A stretch of DNA of 64,000 bases from Streptomyces soli (GTDB taxonomy: Bacteria > Actinomycetota > Actinomycetes > Streptomycetales > Streptomycetaceae): contig NZ_RJVR01000346.1 of NCBI RefSeq assembly GCF_003999195.1, positions 1 through 64,000 of the forward strand, read 5' to 3'. A program made the position numbers and the translations under genes. A model generated the notes under the pieces. That model was not told the origin of the DNA, made no database searches, and worked only from the letters and a program-made list of their open reading frames with translations. How positions within the stretch are numbered: position 1 is the stretch's first letter; each line of letters begins with the position of its first letter. This document shows, in pieces, positions 34,424-42,712 of this stretch.

Positions 34424-35945
34424 GATCTGCCGCCCCGTCCAGCCCGGAGCGTGCGGCAGCAACCAGCACGCTCTGCCACAGTTGAAGGGTGTCCTTCTCT
34501 CGAGGGCCGCTGTACGACTTCTCGAAGACCTGGCGCAGCATCAGGTACAGCAGGGACTTGACGAGCGGAGCGTCGTTGAGTCCGCCATGTCGGCCGGCAA
34601 CGACGGCAGGACGGTAGTACTGGTTCAACCAGATGGTGCGGGTGTCGCGGTCGACGTCGAAGAACAGTGCGTGGTCCAGCCTCTGCCATCGGATCGCGAT
34701 GCGTTCCTCGTATTCCAGGACGGGTAGTTCTTCTTCGATCGTCTGTCGCACCTCGGGGGCTACGCCCTCGCCCGGGCCGATCACTGGGTCGCGCGTGAGT
34801 CCGGTTCGCTTACGGGCCTCGCGGTAGGTGTTCTGGGCTGCGATCAAGAAGTCCGCGAACGGTCGACCTTGATCATCGACAGCGTTTTCCAGAGCGGATG
34901 CGAACGCCGGCGAGGTCTCCACGCCGGACTTCTTTACCGTCAGTCGGAAGGCATCGCCGACTTCGCTCGGAAGGTCCACGGCGATCCGGGCCAGGGAGAG
35001 GTGCTGCTCGGCCTGGCGATACTTGTTCCAGCCCCCCGCCTGTACGAGCCGATCGTTTCGATAGAAGTAGAAGCCCTGTCGGTCGATGACCGAGCCCAGT
35101 GCCTTGTACTCGTCCAGGTTGGACTTGGGCGTCCAGATGTGGGCGTCCAGCACAACGTCCCCAACGCCGGCGACGGGTGCGACGAAACGCCTCGGAAAAG
35201 TCGGGTCGCCGCTGACCGGGTAGCCGAACGGGTCCACCGGCTGGACCCCGAAATCCAGGTAGACCGTCCCGGTGCGCACGTCCTCCACCGCAATGGTGAT
35301 GTTGAAGTCCTCTCGGGCCAGGAAACGGTGCAGATACAGGCCCAGGTGGAGTCCCAGCTTCACGATGATCCGGTGGAGATATCGGTCGGTCTGGCCCCCG
35401 CCGCCATGCTTGGGGAAGTCTTTCACGCCGTCCCAGCGCACGACGGTGCCCTGCCAGGTGATGGGCCGGTCGTAGTAACGGTCGAGCAGGTTCTGGGCGT
35501 ACTCCGCGTCCACGATGTCGCAGCGGTGGTCGCTCTTCGCGTGTGCCATCACCCAGCGCCGCCCCGCCGCTCGCGTGCGCCGCGTCTTGCTGATCACCGT
35601 CACGCTGTCCGCCTGCGAGAGCGACGCAGACTTCAGGCCGGTACCGAACATCCCCAGCGCCCGCGCGGTGTACTTCTGCCGACCTCCGACCGTCATGGCG
35701 ACATCCAGGTCGTCCTCGTCCATGCCGTACCCATCGTCCACAACCAGGAGGCTGACCAACTGCTCGCCGTCCCTCAGAAAATGGATAACCACGTCCTTGG
35801 CACCCGCGTCGATCGAGTTGTCGACCAGATCGGCGACCGCGACCTCGAAGTCGTACCCCTGGCTGCTCAGCGCCTCCCAGGAACGGGCATCCGGCGGCAG
35901 CACCTTGCTGCCGTTTGTGGGTACAACGAACTGCCAGTCGGTCAT
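34416..35945 (-). CDS. MORC/MutL-like GHKL ATPase
   Basis: A 509-aa protein. The GHKL motifs are clear: N-box EVAVADLVDNSIDAGAKD (~34-51), G1 DDGYGMDEDDL (~70), G2 ALGMFGTGLKSASLSQAD (~96-113). This is the prokaryotic MORC/MutL-like group known to sit with Z1 helicases, C5 methylases and Vsr nucleases. ATP-driven dimer closure around DNA is the expected role. The gene follows the Vsr gene by a 123-bp gap and overlaps the PD-(D/E)XK gene. Confidence 0.9.
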   Translation of the reverse strand: MTDWQFVVPTNGSKVLPPDARSWEALSSQGYDFEVAVADLVDNSIDAGAKDVVIHFLRDGEQLVSLLVVDDGYGMDEDDLDVAMTVGGRQKYTARALGMFGTGLKSASLSQADSVTVISKTRRTRAAGRRWVMAHAKSDHRCDIVDAEYAQNLLDRYYDRPITWQGTVVRWDGVKDFPKHGGGGQTDRYLHRIIVKLGLHLGLYLHRFLAREDFNITIAVEDVRTGTVYLDFGVQPVDPFGYPVSGDPTFPRRFVAPVAGVGDVVLDAHIWTPKSNLDEYKALGSVIDRQGFYFYRNDRLVQAGGWNKYRQAEQHLSLARIAVDLPSEVGDAFRLTVKKSGVETSPAFASALENAVDDQGRPFADFLIAAQNTYREARKRTGLTRDPVIGPGEGVAPEVRQTIEEELPVLEYEERIAIRWQRLDHALFFDVDRDTRTIWLNQYYRPAVVAGRHGGLNDAPLVKSLLYLMLRQVFEKSYSGPREKDTLQLWQSVLVAAARSGLDGAADHD

Positions 35946-36068
35946 GGCCTGCCTTGCCCCATCCGGACGAGTCCGGGGCGGGCCCCGGCTGATCGCTGAT
36001 CGATGCTTCCACCATGAAGGTAGCGGTGCCTACCGACAACGAGACCCCCTGTCCCGCATGCCGGCTGG

Positions 36069-36476
36069 TCAACGACGCACCGGCGGACGAGCCTGCCTTG
36101 CCGAGCGGGCGGCGACCACCGCCTCGGCCACCCGCTCCGCCACGGCACCGGGTGCCTCGTGCTCCCAGAACCGCAGCACTGTCCAGCCTGTGGCGGTCAT
36201 GTGCTCGGTTGTCTCGCGATCCCTTGCCACGTTCCGTTCCAGCTTCGTACGCCACCACTCTGCGTTGGCCTTCGGGTGCGTGGCGTGCTCGGGACAGCCG
36301 TGCCAGAAGCATCCGTCAAGGAACACCGCGACCTTCGGGCCGCCGAAGACGATGTCGACCGTACGACGCGGCAGCCCAGGGACGGGCACGTTGACGCGAT
36401 AGCGCAGGCCACGGGCATGCAGGAGCTTGCGCACAGCCAATTCCTGGCCCGTGTCGCGGGATGTCTGGCGACTCAT
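36069..36476 (-). CDS. vsr: Very-short-patch repair endonuclease (Vsr-like)
   Basis: A 135-aa protein starting at ATG 36476 (MSRQTSRDTGQELAVRKLLH); an earlier ATG at 36524 adds 16 residues unlike the family. The core RRTVDIVFGGPKVAVFLDG followed by CFWHGCPEH is the Vsr active-site and zinc block, with a later WTVLRFWEHE. Vsr nicks at T:G mismatches arising from 5-methylcytosine deamination, which fits the C5 methylases of this operon. In Z1/MORC systems it may serve as nuclease instead of repair. It is the first gene of the operon. Confidence 0.9.
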   Translation of the reverse strand: MSRQTSRDTGQELAVRKLLHARGLRYRVNVPVPGLPRRTVDIVFGGPKVAVFLDGCFWHGCPEHATHPKANAEWWRTKLERNVARDRETTEHMTATGWTVLRFWEHEAPGAVAERVAEAVVAARSARQARPPVRR

Positions 36477-36529
36477 CCGCGCGGAGACCGCGGGCGAGGA
36501 CGGTACAAGGGCCATAGCGCTCATTCTCC

Positions 36530-37157
36530 CCCCGCCGAAATCGTGCTGCTGTCTGAACAGAGAATGGGAGTTGAGAGCGGCAGCCGGCCCGCACGCAGGC
36601 GTCGAACGGGCCGCAACCTGGTGTCGGCTCGTAGCCAGTCATCCCGAGGTCTGTCGGCCCCACCCGGGGCCCGGGAAATTGGGGTGGGGTGCCCATCCGG
36701 AGGACGTCGTTTTTGAAGGATCTCGGGGCGCGACGCCGCAGTCGGTGCGGTGTGTGGCGGACCTGCCCCAGGCACCGTGGGCGACGGCCCTGTCGGCAGG
36801 CAGGCTGGCTGCGGCGCGAAGGGGGCACGATCCGGAGACCGTCGTCCGGGACGAAGGTGATCCGGCGCAGGCGTTGCTGTGACTGGATTCCCCGGGCGGC
36901 GGCCTGCCAGGCAGCGGTTGCGGATACGTCCGACAACGAGACTGTCAGTTACGGGGTCGCTTTGCTGGGGCCTTCCGGCCATACCGGGAGGTGGCGTCTC
37001 GCTGCGGGAGGATTCTGCCGCCGAGGGCGGGCCCATGCCACGCGCGGCCGTTCTGCATTCGCGAGCGCCACGACGGCACGCAGGTCAGCGACCGGAACCT
37101 CCCAGCAGCTGGGGCCGCGATGGTCGTGGTGCTGCCACGACGTGGCACACTGCACGC
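36530..37157. other. Region without a recognisable gene
   Basis: Several overlapping open frames exist on both strands but have shadow-type composition (runs of Arg, Pro, Ser) and no family signature. The promoter of the Vsr-MORC-Z1 operon should lie near 36480-36560. I see no tRNA, strong repeat or terminator. Confidence 0.4.
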
Positions 37158-37346
37158 GTGACGCGCACACCAGCCGAACTGACCATCGACGCGGACGGGC
37201 GCATCGCCCTCCCGCTCGGGCTGCTCGCCGAGGCAGGCCTCGATCCCGGAAGCCGCGTCCTCGCCTACAGCAACGGGGACGGTCGACTGGTACTTCGCCG
37301 GGAAGAGGACGCCCTGCGCGACCTGCTCGAACGCGGAACCCTGTAG
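37158..37346 (+). CDS. AbrB/MazE/SpoVT-type small DNA-binding protein
   Basis: A 62-aa protein from GTG 37158. LTIDADGRIALPLGLLAEAG is the swapped-hairpin AbrB motif, followed by PGSRVLAYSNGDGRLVLRRE. Such proteins are transition-state regulators or antitoxins. No toxin gene follows; downstream is a strong hairpin and then a convergent methylase. It may regulate the ICE or be an orphan antitoxin. Confidence 0.7.
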   Translation: MTRTPAELTIDADGRIALPLGLLAEAGLDPGSRVLAYSNGDGRLVLRREEDALRDLLERGTL

Positions 37347-37476
37347 CGCAGCAGCCGCAGCCGGCTTGGCGGACATCCAGCGAGCCAAAGCGCGACGGGG
37401 ATCGTCGAGCGGGTGGACGCTGTCTGCATCTCGGAGGAAGCCGGAGCACGCAAACCTGAACCGGCTCTGTTCCAGG

Positions 37477-37522
37477 AAGGGGCGGCTGGTGCATCGGTGT
37501 CTCGATGCACCAGCCGCCCCTT
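37477..37522. terminator. Perfect 20-bp stem-loop between convergent genes
   Basis: AAGGGGCGGCTGGTGCATCG (37477-37496) pairs without mismatch with 37503-37522 around a 6-nt loop (GTGTCT). It stands between the AbrB-like gene and the end of the convergent methylase gene, so it probably works as a bidirectional terminator. The A-start and T-end of the stem supply short U tracts in both directions. Confidence 0.75.
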
Positions 37523-37564
37523 GTCGTATGCGGTCCGCCGACTCTGGCGGCGACGTTCTCATGG

Positions 37565-38311
37565 TCACTCTTCCGGTCCGACCAGGACGAAGTCGTCCTG
37601 GGTCAGCTCCGCTCGGAGCCTTCGTTCGGCGACGCCGGCATAGTGCGCGGACAGCTCGACTCCGACGAACTGCCGGCCCTCGCGCAGGGCGGCGACGCCC
37701 GTGGAGCCGCTGCCGGTGAAGGGGTCGAGGACGGTGCCGCCTTCGGGGCAGATCTGCACGAGCTGCTGCATGATCTCGACCGGCTTCTGGGTGATGTGGA
37801 CGCGGTCCTTGCGTGGCTGGGAGGCGATGAAGTGGCCGGGCAGGTACAGGTCGCGGTCCTTTGCCAGGCTGCCCTTGACGCCCCAGGTGATGAACTCGGC
37901 CGACTGCTTGAAGCCGCCCTTGCGGGGCCGGCTGGCGGGTTTGATCCAGGGGATCGTGCCGCTCCAGGTCCATCCCGCCATCTGCAGGGCGTCAGAAGTG
38001 GTCGGCTCCTGTCGCCAGTCGGAGAAGACCATGGCGACGGAGTGCTCGGTGGAGGCCCGGTACGCCTCGGTGAGCAGGGCGGTCAGCCAGCTTCGGTAGC
38101 TTCGCTGGTCGCGGTTCTCGCCGGGGAAGTTCTGCAGGTCGTGCGCGGATCCACTGGTGACGTACTTGGCGCGGGCGGTGCGGCAGGTGCGGTCCGAGCT
38201 GGTGCGTCCGCCGGAGTTGTACGGGGGGTCGGTGATGACGGCGTTGACGCTTTCGTCGGGGAGGGTCTTCAGCACGGTGAGGGCGTCGCCTCGGTGCAGC
38301 GTGTAGCTCAT
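37565..38311 (-). CDS. DPPY-type DNA methyltransferase (N6-adenine or N4-cytosine)
   Basis: A 248-aa protein from ATG 38311 (MSYTLHRGDALTVL); a GAAAGAGG site lies just upstream. Motif IV VITDPPYNSGG (~25-35) precedes motif I GGTVLDPFTGSGSTGVAAL (~190-208), the beta-class order. A target-recognition middle carries GWTWSGTIPWIKPASRPRKG. No restriction enzyme is encoded beside it, so it is probably an orphan methylase carried by the element to evade host restriction or regulate itself. A decayed relative lies at 420-665. Confidence 0.9.
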   Translation of the reverse strand: MSYTLHRGDALTVLKTLPDESVNAVITDPPYNSGGRTSSDRTCRTARAKYVTSGSAHDLQNFPGENRDQRSYRSWLTALLTEAYRASTEHSVAMVFSDWRQEPTTSDALQMAGWTWSGTIPWIKPASRPRKGGFKQSAEFITWGVKGSLAKDRDLYLPGHFIASQPRKDRVHITQKPVEIMQQLVQICPEGGTVLDPFTGSGSTGVAALREGRQFVGVELSAHYAGVAERRLRAELTQDDFVLVGPEE

Positions 38312-38467
38312 GTTCGGGGCCTCTTTCAGGGCACGACGTGACTGGGCCCGCTCCGGACAGCGCCCAACAGCGTTCGTCCAGAGCGGGGCTGCGCCGGAGG
38401 TTAGCCGCGTTTTCCGGCCTCGCCTAACGAACCTGTGCCCTGCTCTGGGCCGGGGTCCGGCGGTCGT

Positions 38468-38496
38468 TTGGTGCGGCCGCAATCCCGGTCTACTGT
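38468..38496 (+). promoter_or_regulatory. Candidate sigma-70-type promoter for the transfer operon
   Basis: TTGGTG (38468-38473), a 17-bp spacer and TACTGT (38491-38496) match -35 and -10 elements with ideal spacing. It lies in the divergent region between the methylase gene and the NlpC/P60 gene. An ATG follows 6 bp after the -10, but the frame it opens is not convincing as protein. Confidence 0.4.
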
Positions 38497-38736
38497 CTCG
38501 CCATGTCACCGAGGCGGAGCGCGGATCCACCCCTGCTGACCTGTGCTGATCGGTGTTGCCGCGTCCAAAAACGTGGCCCGGAAGGCACGTTGACCGCCCA
38601 TTCTCGAAGCCGTGAGGAGACCCGTGCACCGCCTGAGATTACGAACGCGGCCGGCTGCCGCGCACGACCTGAGACCGGCGTCCGGGAGCTACCAACTCCA
38701 CTGACACGGGCCCGCCCTGAGAGGCGGATTCACATC

Positions 38737-38779
38737 GGCGCGGTGCCGACGGCTTTGCACGAGAAGTCGGCACCGCGCC
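38737..38779. terminator. 14-bp perfect stem-loop upstream of the transfer operon
   Basis: GGCGCGGTGCCGAC (38737-38750) pairs exactly with GTCGGCACCGCGCC (38766-38779) around a 15-nt loop. It precedes the leader ORF at 38807 and lacks a T-run, so it could be an attenuator or an mRNA-protecting structure. Confidence 0.5.
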
Positions 38780-38806
38780 CCCTACGAACCGCGAGGAGCC
38801 ACTGCG

Positions 38807-38893
38807 ATGCAGCACGCCCTGATACGCCCACGCCCTGACCCAACCCCGTTGCCCGGCCGGGCCGTCCGCCCCGGAGAACGGCGGCGGCGATGA
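38807..38893 (+). CDS. 28-codon leader ORF coupled to the NlpC/P60 gene
   Basis: ATG 38807 follows GAGGAG at 8-9 bp and opens MQHALIRPRPDPTPLPGRAV..., rich in Arg and Pro. Its stop overlaps the next start as ATGA (38890-38893). The hydrolase ATG has no good binding site of its own, so translation is likely coupled. The peptide itself may have no function. Confidence 0.4.
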   Translation: MQHALIRPRPDPTPLPGRAVRPGERRRR

Positions 38894-40041
38894 AGAAGAC
38901 CACCGGCGCCGTCGTCGTACTCTTCGCCACCGGGCCGCTGCTGCTGGCCGTTCCGATCCTCGGCATCGCGGCCGGCAGTGCCTCGGCCGCGTGCTCGACC
39001 GGCGGTACACAGGGTGTGGATTCCGCAGCCGTTGCCGCCCAGGTGAAGGCGATCCTGGACGGCGGCGGCAAGGAGACGGTCTCCATGCCGGGCCTGGACG
39101 ACCCCGCCGAGCAGGTGCCCAACGCCAAGACCATCCAGGCCACCGGCATCGCGATGGACATCCCGGCCCGGGGCCAGATCGTGGCCCTGGCAACAGCCCT
39201 CCAGGAGAGCGGCCTGCGGAACCTGACCTACGGCGACCGCGACTCGCTGGGCCTGTTCCAACAGCGTCCGTCGCAGGGCTGGGGCACCGCGAACGAGATC
39301 CTCGACCCGGTCTACGCCTCGACGAAGTTCTACGAGGCGCTGGAGAAGGTCTCGGGCTGGCAGTCCCTGTCCGTCACCCAGGCCGCCCAGGCGGTGCAGA
39401 AATCCGGCTTCCCCGAGGCTTACGCGAAGTGGGAACCCCTGGCGACGGCCTTGCAGAAGGCCATCGAACCGCTCTTGACGAAGACCGGCGATCCGTCACC
39501 CAGCCCCTCCCCCTCCGGTTCCGGCGGCGGTAGTCCCACACCAGGTACTGCGGGCGGCTGCTCGACCGGCGGTGACGGGTCCGACTTCGGAACGATCCCG
39601 CCCGGTGCCGTTCCGGCCGGGTACACAATCCCGACCGACGCCCCACCGCAGGCGCAGACCGCGATCCGCTGGGCGATGGGCCAGCTCGACACCCCGTACC
39701 AGTGGGGTGGCAGCTGTACCTACTCCCACGGGGCGGACCCGATGGGCCGCTGCGACTGCTCCTCGCTGATGCAGCAGTCGTACAAGGCGGCCGGGGTCAC
39801 CCTGACCCGGACGACCTACACGCAGGTCAAGGAGGGCCGGCCGGTCTCGGTTGACGCCCTCCAGCCCGGTGACCTGGTCTTCACCGCGGGGTCCGACGGC
39901 ACCGCCACCGCACCCGGTCATGTCGGGATGTACATGGGCTCCGGACTGATCATCAACGCGCCGCACACCGGGGCCGTGGTCTCGATCGACACGCTCGCGT
40001 CCTGGAAATCGCAGATCGTCGCGGCCCGCCGCATCCTCTGA
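38890..40041 (+). CDS. Secreted cell-wall hydrolase: lytic transglycosylase-like plus NlpC/P60 peptidase
   Basis: A 383-aa protein. The N-terminus KKTTGAVVVLFATGPLLLAV is a signal peptide or anchor. Residues ~85-175 contain ALQESGLRNLTYGDRDSLGLF, with the Glu seen in transglycosylase-like domains of actinobacterial transfer proteins. After a Ser/Pro/Gly linker, the NlpC/P60 peptidase has the catalytic Cys in RCDCSSLMQQSYKAAG and the His in APGHVGMYMG. It should open peptidoglycan locally for the conjugation channel. It is the first structural gene of the plus-strand transfer operon. Confidence 0.9.
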   Translation: MKKTTGAVVVLFATGPLLLAVPILGIAAGSASAACSTGGTQGVDSAAVAAQVKAILDGGGKETVSMPGLDDPAEQVPNAKTIQATGIAMDIPARGQIVALATALQESGLRNLTYGDRDSLGLFQQRPSQGWGTANEILDPVYASTKFYEALEKVSGWQSLSVTQAAQAVQKSGFPEAYAKWEPLATALQKAIEPLLTKTGDPSPSPSPSGSGGGSPTPGTAGGCSTGGDGSDFGTIPPGAVPAGYTIPTDAPPQAQTAIRWAMGQLDTPYQWGGSCTYSHGADPMGRCDCSSLMQQSYKAAGVTLTRTTYTQVKEGRPVSVDALQPGDLVFTAGSDGTATAPGHVGMYMGSGLIINAPHTGAVVSIDTLASWKSQIVAARRIL

Positions 40042-40127
40042 CCGGCGCTTCTCCCTCCCCCCTTCCTTTGCACCGCCGCTTCGCCCCCTCGGGTTTCGGC
40101 ATGCATTAAACCGAACTGGAGTTTGTT

Positions 40128-40430
40128 ATGTTCGTCAAGGTCGTCCAACTCGCCTACGACCCCGGGATCCAGCCCAACGCAGGCGGCCTCCCCGGCCTGG
40201 CGGTCCTCAAGCAGGTGATCGGCTCCATCAACCTCTTCGGCATCATCGCCGTGGTCGGTTCCCTCGCCGTCAGCGCGGGCGTGTGGGCCTGGGGCCACCA
40301 CTCCGGCGGTCACCAGGCCGAGGCCAACGGCAAGAAGGGCGTGCTGGTCAGCGCCGGCGCGGCCCTGCTGTTGGGTGCCGCGAACGGTGTGGTGGCCTTC
40401 TTCAGCACGCTCGGGACGCAGGTCCACTGA
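40128..40430 (+). CDS. Small membrane protein (DUF6112-like) of the transfer operon
   Basis: A 100-aa protein with GGAG 7-8 bp before ATG 40128. It has two hydrophobic segments, INLFGIIAVVGSLAVSAGVW (~34-54) and VLVSAGAALLLGAANGVVAF (~72-91), joined by a His/Gly-rich loop. It resembles small VirB2/TrbC-like membrane proteins found at this place in Streptomyces ICE operons, often labelled DUF6112. It may be a pilin-like or channel subunit. Its stop overlaps the next start (TGATG). Confidence 0.7.
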   Translation: MFVKVVQLAYDPGIQPNAGGLPGLAVLKQVIGSINLFGIIAVVGSLAVSAGVWAWGHHSGGHQAEANGKKGVLVSAGAALLLGAANGVVAFFSTLGTQVH

Positions 40431-41104
40431 TGTCTCCCCGCTCCACGAACCCCGGCGGCGCATCTCGCGTGCGCCGCCGGGCGCTGCTCGGCACCGCTGT
40501 TCTGGTGGTGCTCGTCGCCCTCGCCGGCTTGGCCGCCTACCTCACCCGAGACGGCAGGACCTCCTCCACGGCTCCCGCACCGCAGATGAGTTCGGCCTCC
40601 TCCTCCCCCACCGCCTCGCCACCACCGAGCGGGCACCACAGCGACCTTCCGGTCCCCCCGACAACGCACGACCCGATCGCCTTCGGGAAGGCGGCAGCCG
40701 CAGCGCTGTGGTCCTACGACACCCGGGCCTACTCCCAGCCTGAGCTGCTGGCCGCCCTGCACGGGTGGCTGACCAGCCAGACCAAGTACGCCGACGCCGC
40801 TTCGGTCGACGCGCTCGTCCCCTCGCCCGTGCTGTGGAAGGAGATGGCCGCCAACGGCCAGTTCGCCACCGCCACTGTGAACGAAGCCCACTTCCCCGAC
40901 TCGTTCACCCAGGCCCTCCAGGCAGATCCCGGAGCGATCACCACCGCGTACGTCTACGCCGTGACGGTCTCCGGCAAGCAGTCGATCGGGTGGAGCGGCT
41001 CGCCCGCAGGAGGCGCCGAAAGCCGCATCACCACCCTCGCGGTGCAGTGCCGCCCCTCCCAGCCCTGCGCTCTGGCCGGTGTCCTGCCGGCCGTCGCGCC
41101 CTGA
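40430..41104 (+). CDS. Single-pass membrane protein of the transfer operon
   Basis: A 224-aa protein. A basic start (RVRRR) is followed by one membrane helix ALLGTAVLVVLVALAGLAAYL (~19-38), then a Ser/Pro/Thr-rich linker and an outer domain of about 140 residues (PIAFGKAAAAALWSYDTRAY; TTAYVYAVTVSGKQSIGW). The layout is like VirB8/TcpC-type bitopic assembly factors, but identity is not proven by motif. Adjacent membrane genes support a role in the conjugation channel. Confidence 0.6.
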   Translation: MSPRSTNPGGASRVRRRALLGTAVLVVLVALAGLAAYLTRDGRTSSTAPAPQMSSASSSPTASPPPSGHHSDLPVPPTTHDPIAFGKAAAAALWSYDTRAYSQPELLAALHGWLTSQTKYADAASVDALVPSPVLWKEMAANGQFATATVNEAHFPDSFTQALQADPGAITTAYVYAVTVSGKQSIGWSGSPAGGAESRITTLAVQCRPSQPCALAGVLPAVAP

Positions 41105-41132
41105 CCCCCACCCCAGATAAGGAGGTACCGCC

Positions 41133-42527
41133 ATGGGAGTCTGCGACCTGCCGCTGATGAGCACTGTCTGCGACGCCGTCGACTTCGCCACCAACCCCGC
41201 CGGGACCGTCACCGACGGCATCGGGGCCTGGATCGCGAAGTCAGCGGGTGAACTGGCCGCCAGCGCAGCCGATCTCGCCGCCAAGGCCGTCAACGAGACC
41301 ACCGCCATCGATCTCAACGCCGGTTGGTTCCGGGACAACTACGAGCTGCTGCTACCCATCGGGCTCGCCCTGACCGTCGGTACGTTCTGCATCCAGTTGA
41401 TGTTCGCGGCCTGGCGACGGGACGAACGCGACCTCGCTCAAGCCGCGATCGGCACCATGACCGGTGTCCTGTTCTCCTTCTGCGCCGTCGCCTTCACCTC
41501 TGTCGCCATCACGGTGGTCGACGCCCTGTCCGACGGCCTGTTCCAAGCAGCCGACAGCTCAGTGGACGACGCGATCCGCCACGTCATCGAGGTCGACGAA
41601 CTGGGGGCGATGTACGGCCTCGGTTGGGGCGTCCCAGCCCTGGTCGCCCTCGGCTGCGCGATCGGCGCGTTCATGTACTGGGGAGTCATGGTCGCCCGCA
41701 AAGTCGGCGTCCTGATCATGGTCGCCCTCGCGGTCTTCGCCGGATCCGGCGGCGGCTGGGAAGTCGCCAAGCGCTGGCGGCGCGGCTGGATCGAGGCCAC
41801 CGCCACCCTGGTCGTCAGCAAACTGCTGATGACCGTGGTCTTCCTGATCGGCGTCTCAGCCATGGGCAAGTCGGATGCCACCGACGGCATGGCCGCCCTG
41901 TCCGATGCCATGTCCGGCCTCGTCGTGATGGTCCTGGTCCTTCTGTGCCCCTACGCGACCTACAAGTTCGTCCACTGGGCGACCGACAGTGGCGGCCACG
42001 ACGATCTGCACCGTACCGGCGTCGCCGGCGTGGCGGTCGCCGCAGGGGCCGCGAAGACCGCGGGCAGCCTCGCGATGCAGGTCGGCACCGGCACTCCCGC
42101 TCCGCAGGGGCCGAGCCAGGTCCCCGGCGCGGGCAGCGACGGCGTCGCCTCCGGTATCAACCCCTCCGGCGGGAACCTGAGCAAGGAGGGCATCGACGCT
42201 GGACCGCCGAAGCCCCAGACCAGCTTCCGGTACGGCGAGGACCCGACAGCCTCCGGCGACAAGGGCCGCGCCCTGATCCAGCGCCCTGGCATCCCCGCGC
42301 TGATCACACGGCCCGCCGACACCGAAGCAGGAGGCTCTGAGGGAGGCGCTCTCTCCGCCGCCCAGCCCGCTGGTGCGTCGGTTCCGGGCAGCAGCTTGAC
42401 CCGCGTGGGTGCCGTGCCGCCCAGCGGTCCCTCCACACCGCCGCCGCCCTCCACCGGTCCGTCGGCGACCGGCACCCCGACTCCGACGAGCTGGGTCTAC
42501 CCCAACCAGCCGCCGCCCGGGTCCTGA
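41133..42527 (+). CDS. Polytopic membrane protein, VirB6/TrbL-like (SCO6881-type)
   Basis: A 464-aa protein with an excellent TAAGGAGG 7 bp before ATG 41133. After an amphipathic N-terminus it has about six hydrophobic segments, including LLLPIGLALTVGTFCIQLMF, GVPALVALGCAIGAFMYWGV, KVGVLIMVALAVFAGSG and LLMTVVFLIGVSAMG. The C-terminal ~180 residues are Pro/Ser/Gly-rich and disordered. This is the usual shape of actinobacterial channel proteins in ICE transfer operons. It is probably the inner-membrane pore component. Confidence 0.7.
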   Translation: MGVCDLPLMSTVCDAVDFATNPAGTVTDGIGAWIAKSAGELAASAADLAAKAVNETTAIDLNAGWFRDNYELLLPIGLALTVGTFCIQLMFAAWRRDERDLAQAAIGTMTGVLFSFCAVAFTSVAITVVDALSDGLFQAADSSVDDAIRHVIEVDELGAMYGLGWGVPALVALGCAIGAFMYWGVMVARKVGVLIMVALAVFAGSGGGWEVAKRWRRGWIEATATLVVSKLLMTVVFLIGVSAMGKSDATDGMAALSDAMSGLVVMVLVLLCPYATYKFVHWATDSGGHDDLHRTGVAGVAVAAGAAKTAGSLAMQVGTGTPAPQGPSQVPGAGSDGVASGINPSGGNLSKEGIDAGPPKPQTSFRYGEDPTASGDKGRALIQRPGIPALITRPADTEAGGSEGGALSAAQPAGASVPGSSLTRVGAVPPSGPSTPPPPSTGPSATGTPTPTSWVYPNQPPPGS

Positions 42528-42541
42528 TCCACCACCACCCA

Positions 42542-42573
42542 GGGGGCGGGCTACATCCCTCCAGCCCGCCCCC
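42542..42573. terminator. 11-bp perfect stem-loop inside the transfer operon
   Basis: GGGGGCGGGCT (42542-42552) pairs with AGCCCGCCCCC (42563-42573) around a 10-nt loop. It lies between the VirB6-like gene and the leader ORF of the SCO6880-like gene. It could attenuate downstream expression. A similar arrangement is found at 49911-49934. Confidence 0.55.
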
Positions 42574-42604
42574 TTCCCCCGACCACCCGAAACGGAGTCA
42601 TGCC

Positions 42605-42712
42605 ATGACCTCCAGAAGAGCACCGCACCTTCCGCCCCTTCCCGCCCGCTCCCACTGTCTGGAACCGCCATGTCTGACAACCCCCAAACCGAAGCCACCA
42701 CGGCCCCCGTGA
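42605..42712 (+). CDS. MTSRRAP leader ORF before the SCO6880-like gene
   Basis: A 35-codon frame starting MTSRRAPHLPPLPARSHCLE overlaps the beginning of the following gene in another frame. The same opening, MTSRRAP, starts the leader at 50033 in front of the coupling-protein gene. GGAG lies 7 bp upstream of an ATG at 42600 and about 10 bp upstream of this one. A regulatory or translation-coupling role is inferred from the repetition. Confidence 0.4.
   Translation: MTSRRAPHLPPLPARSHCLEPPCLTTPKPKPPRPP

Noticed and set aside
36427-37036. Open frames on both strands between the Vsr and AbrB-like genes
   Set aside because: Low-complexity Arg/Pro/Ser translations, mutually overlapping, no family signal.
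38503-38838. 111-codon plus-strand frame with an ATG 6 bp after the candidate -10
   Set aside because: Although a leaderless start is possible, the protein is Arg/Pro/Thr-rich and unlike any known family, and it runs through the hairpin at 38737.
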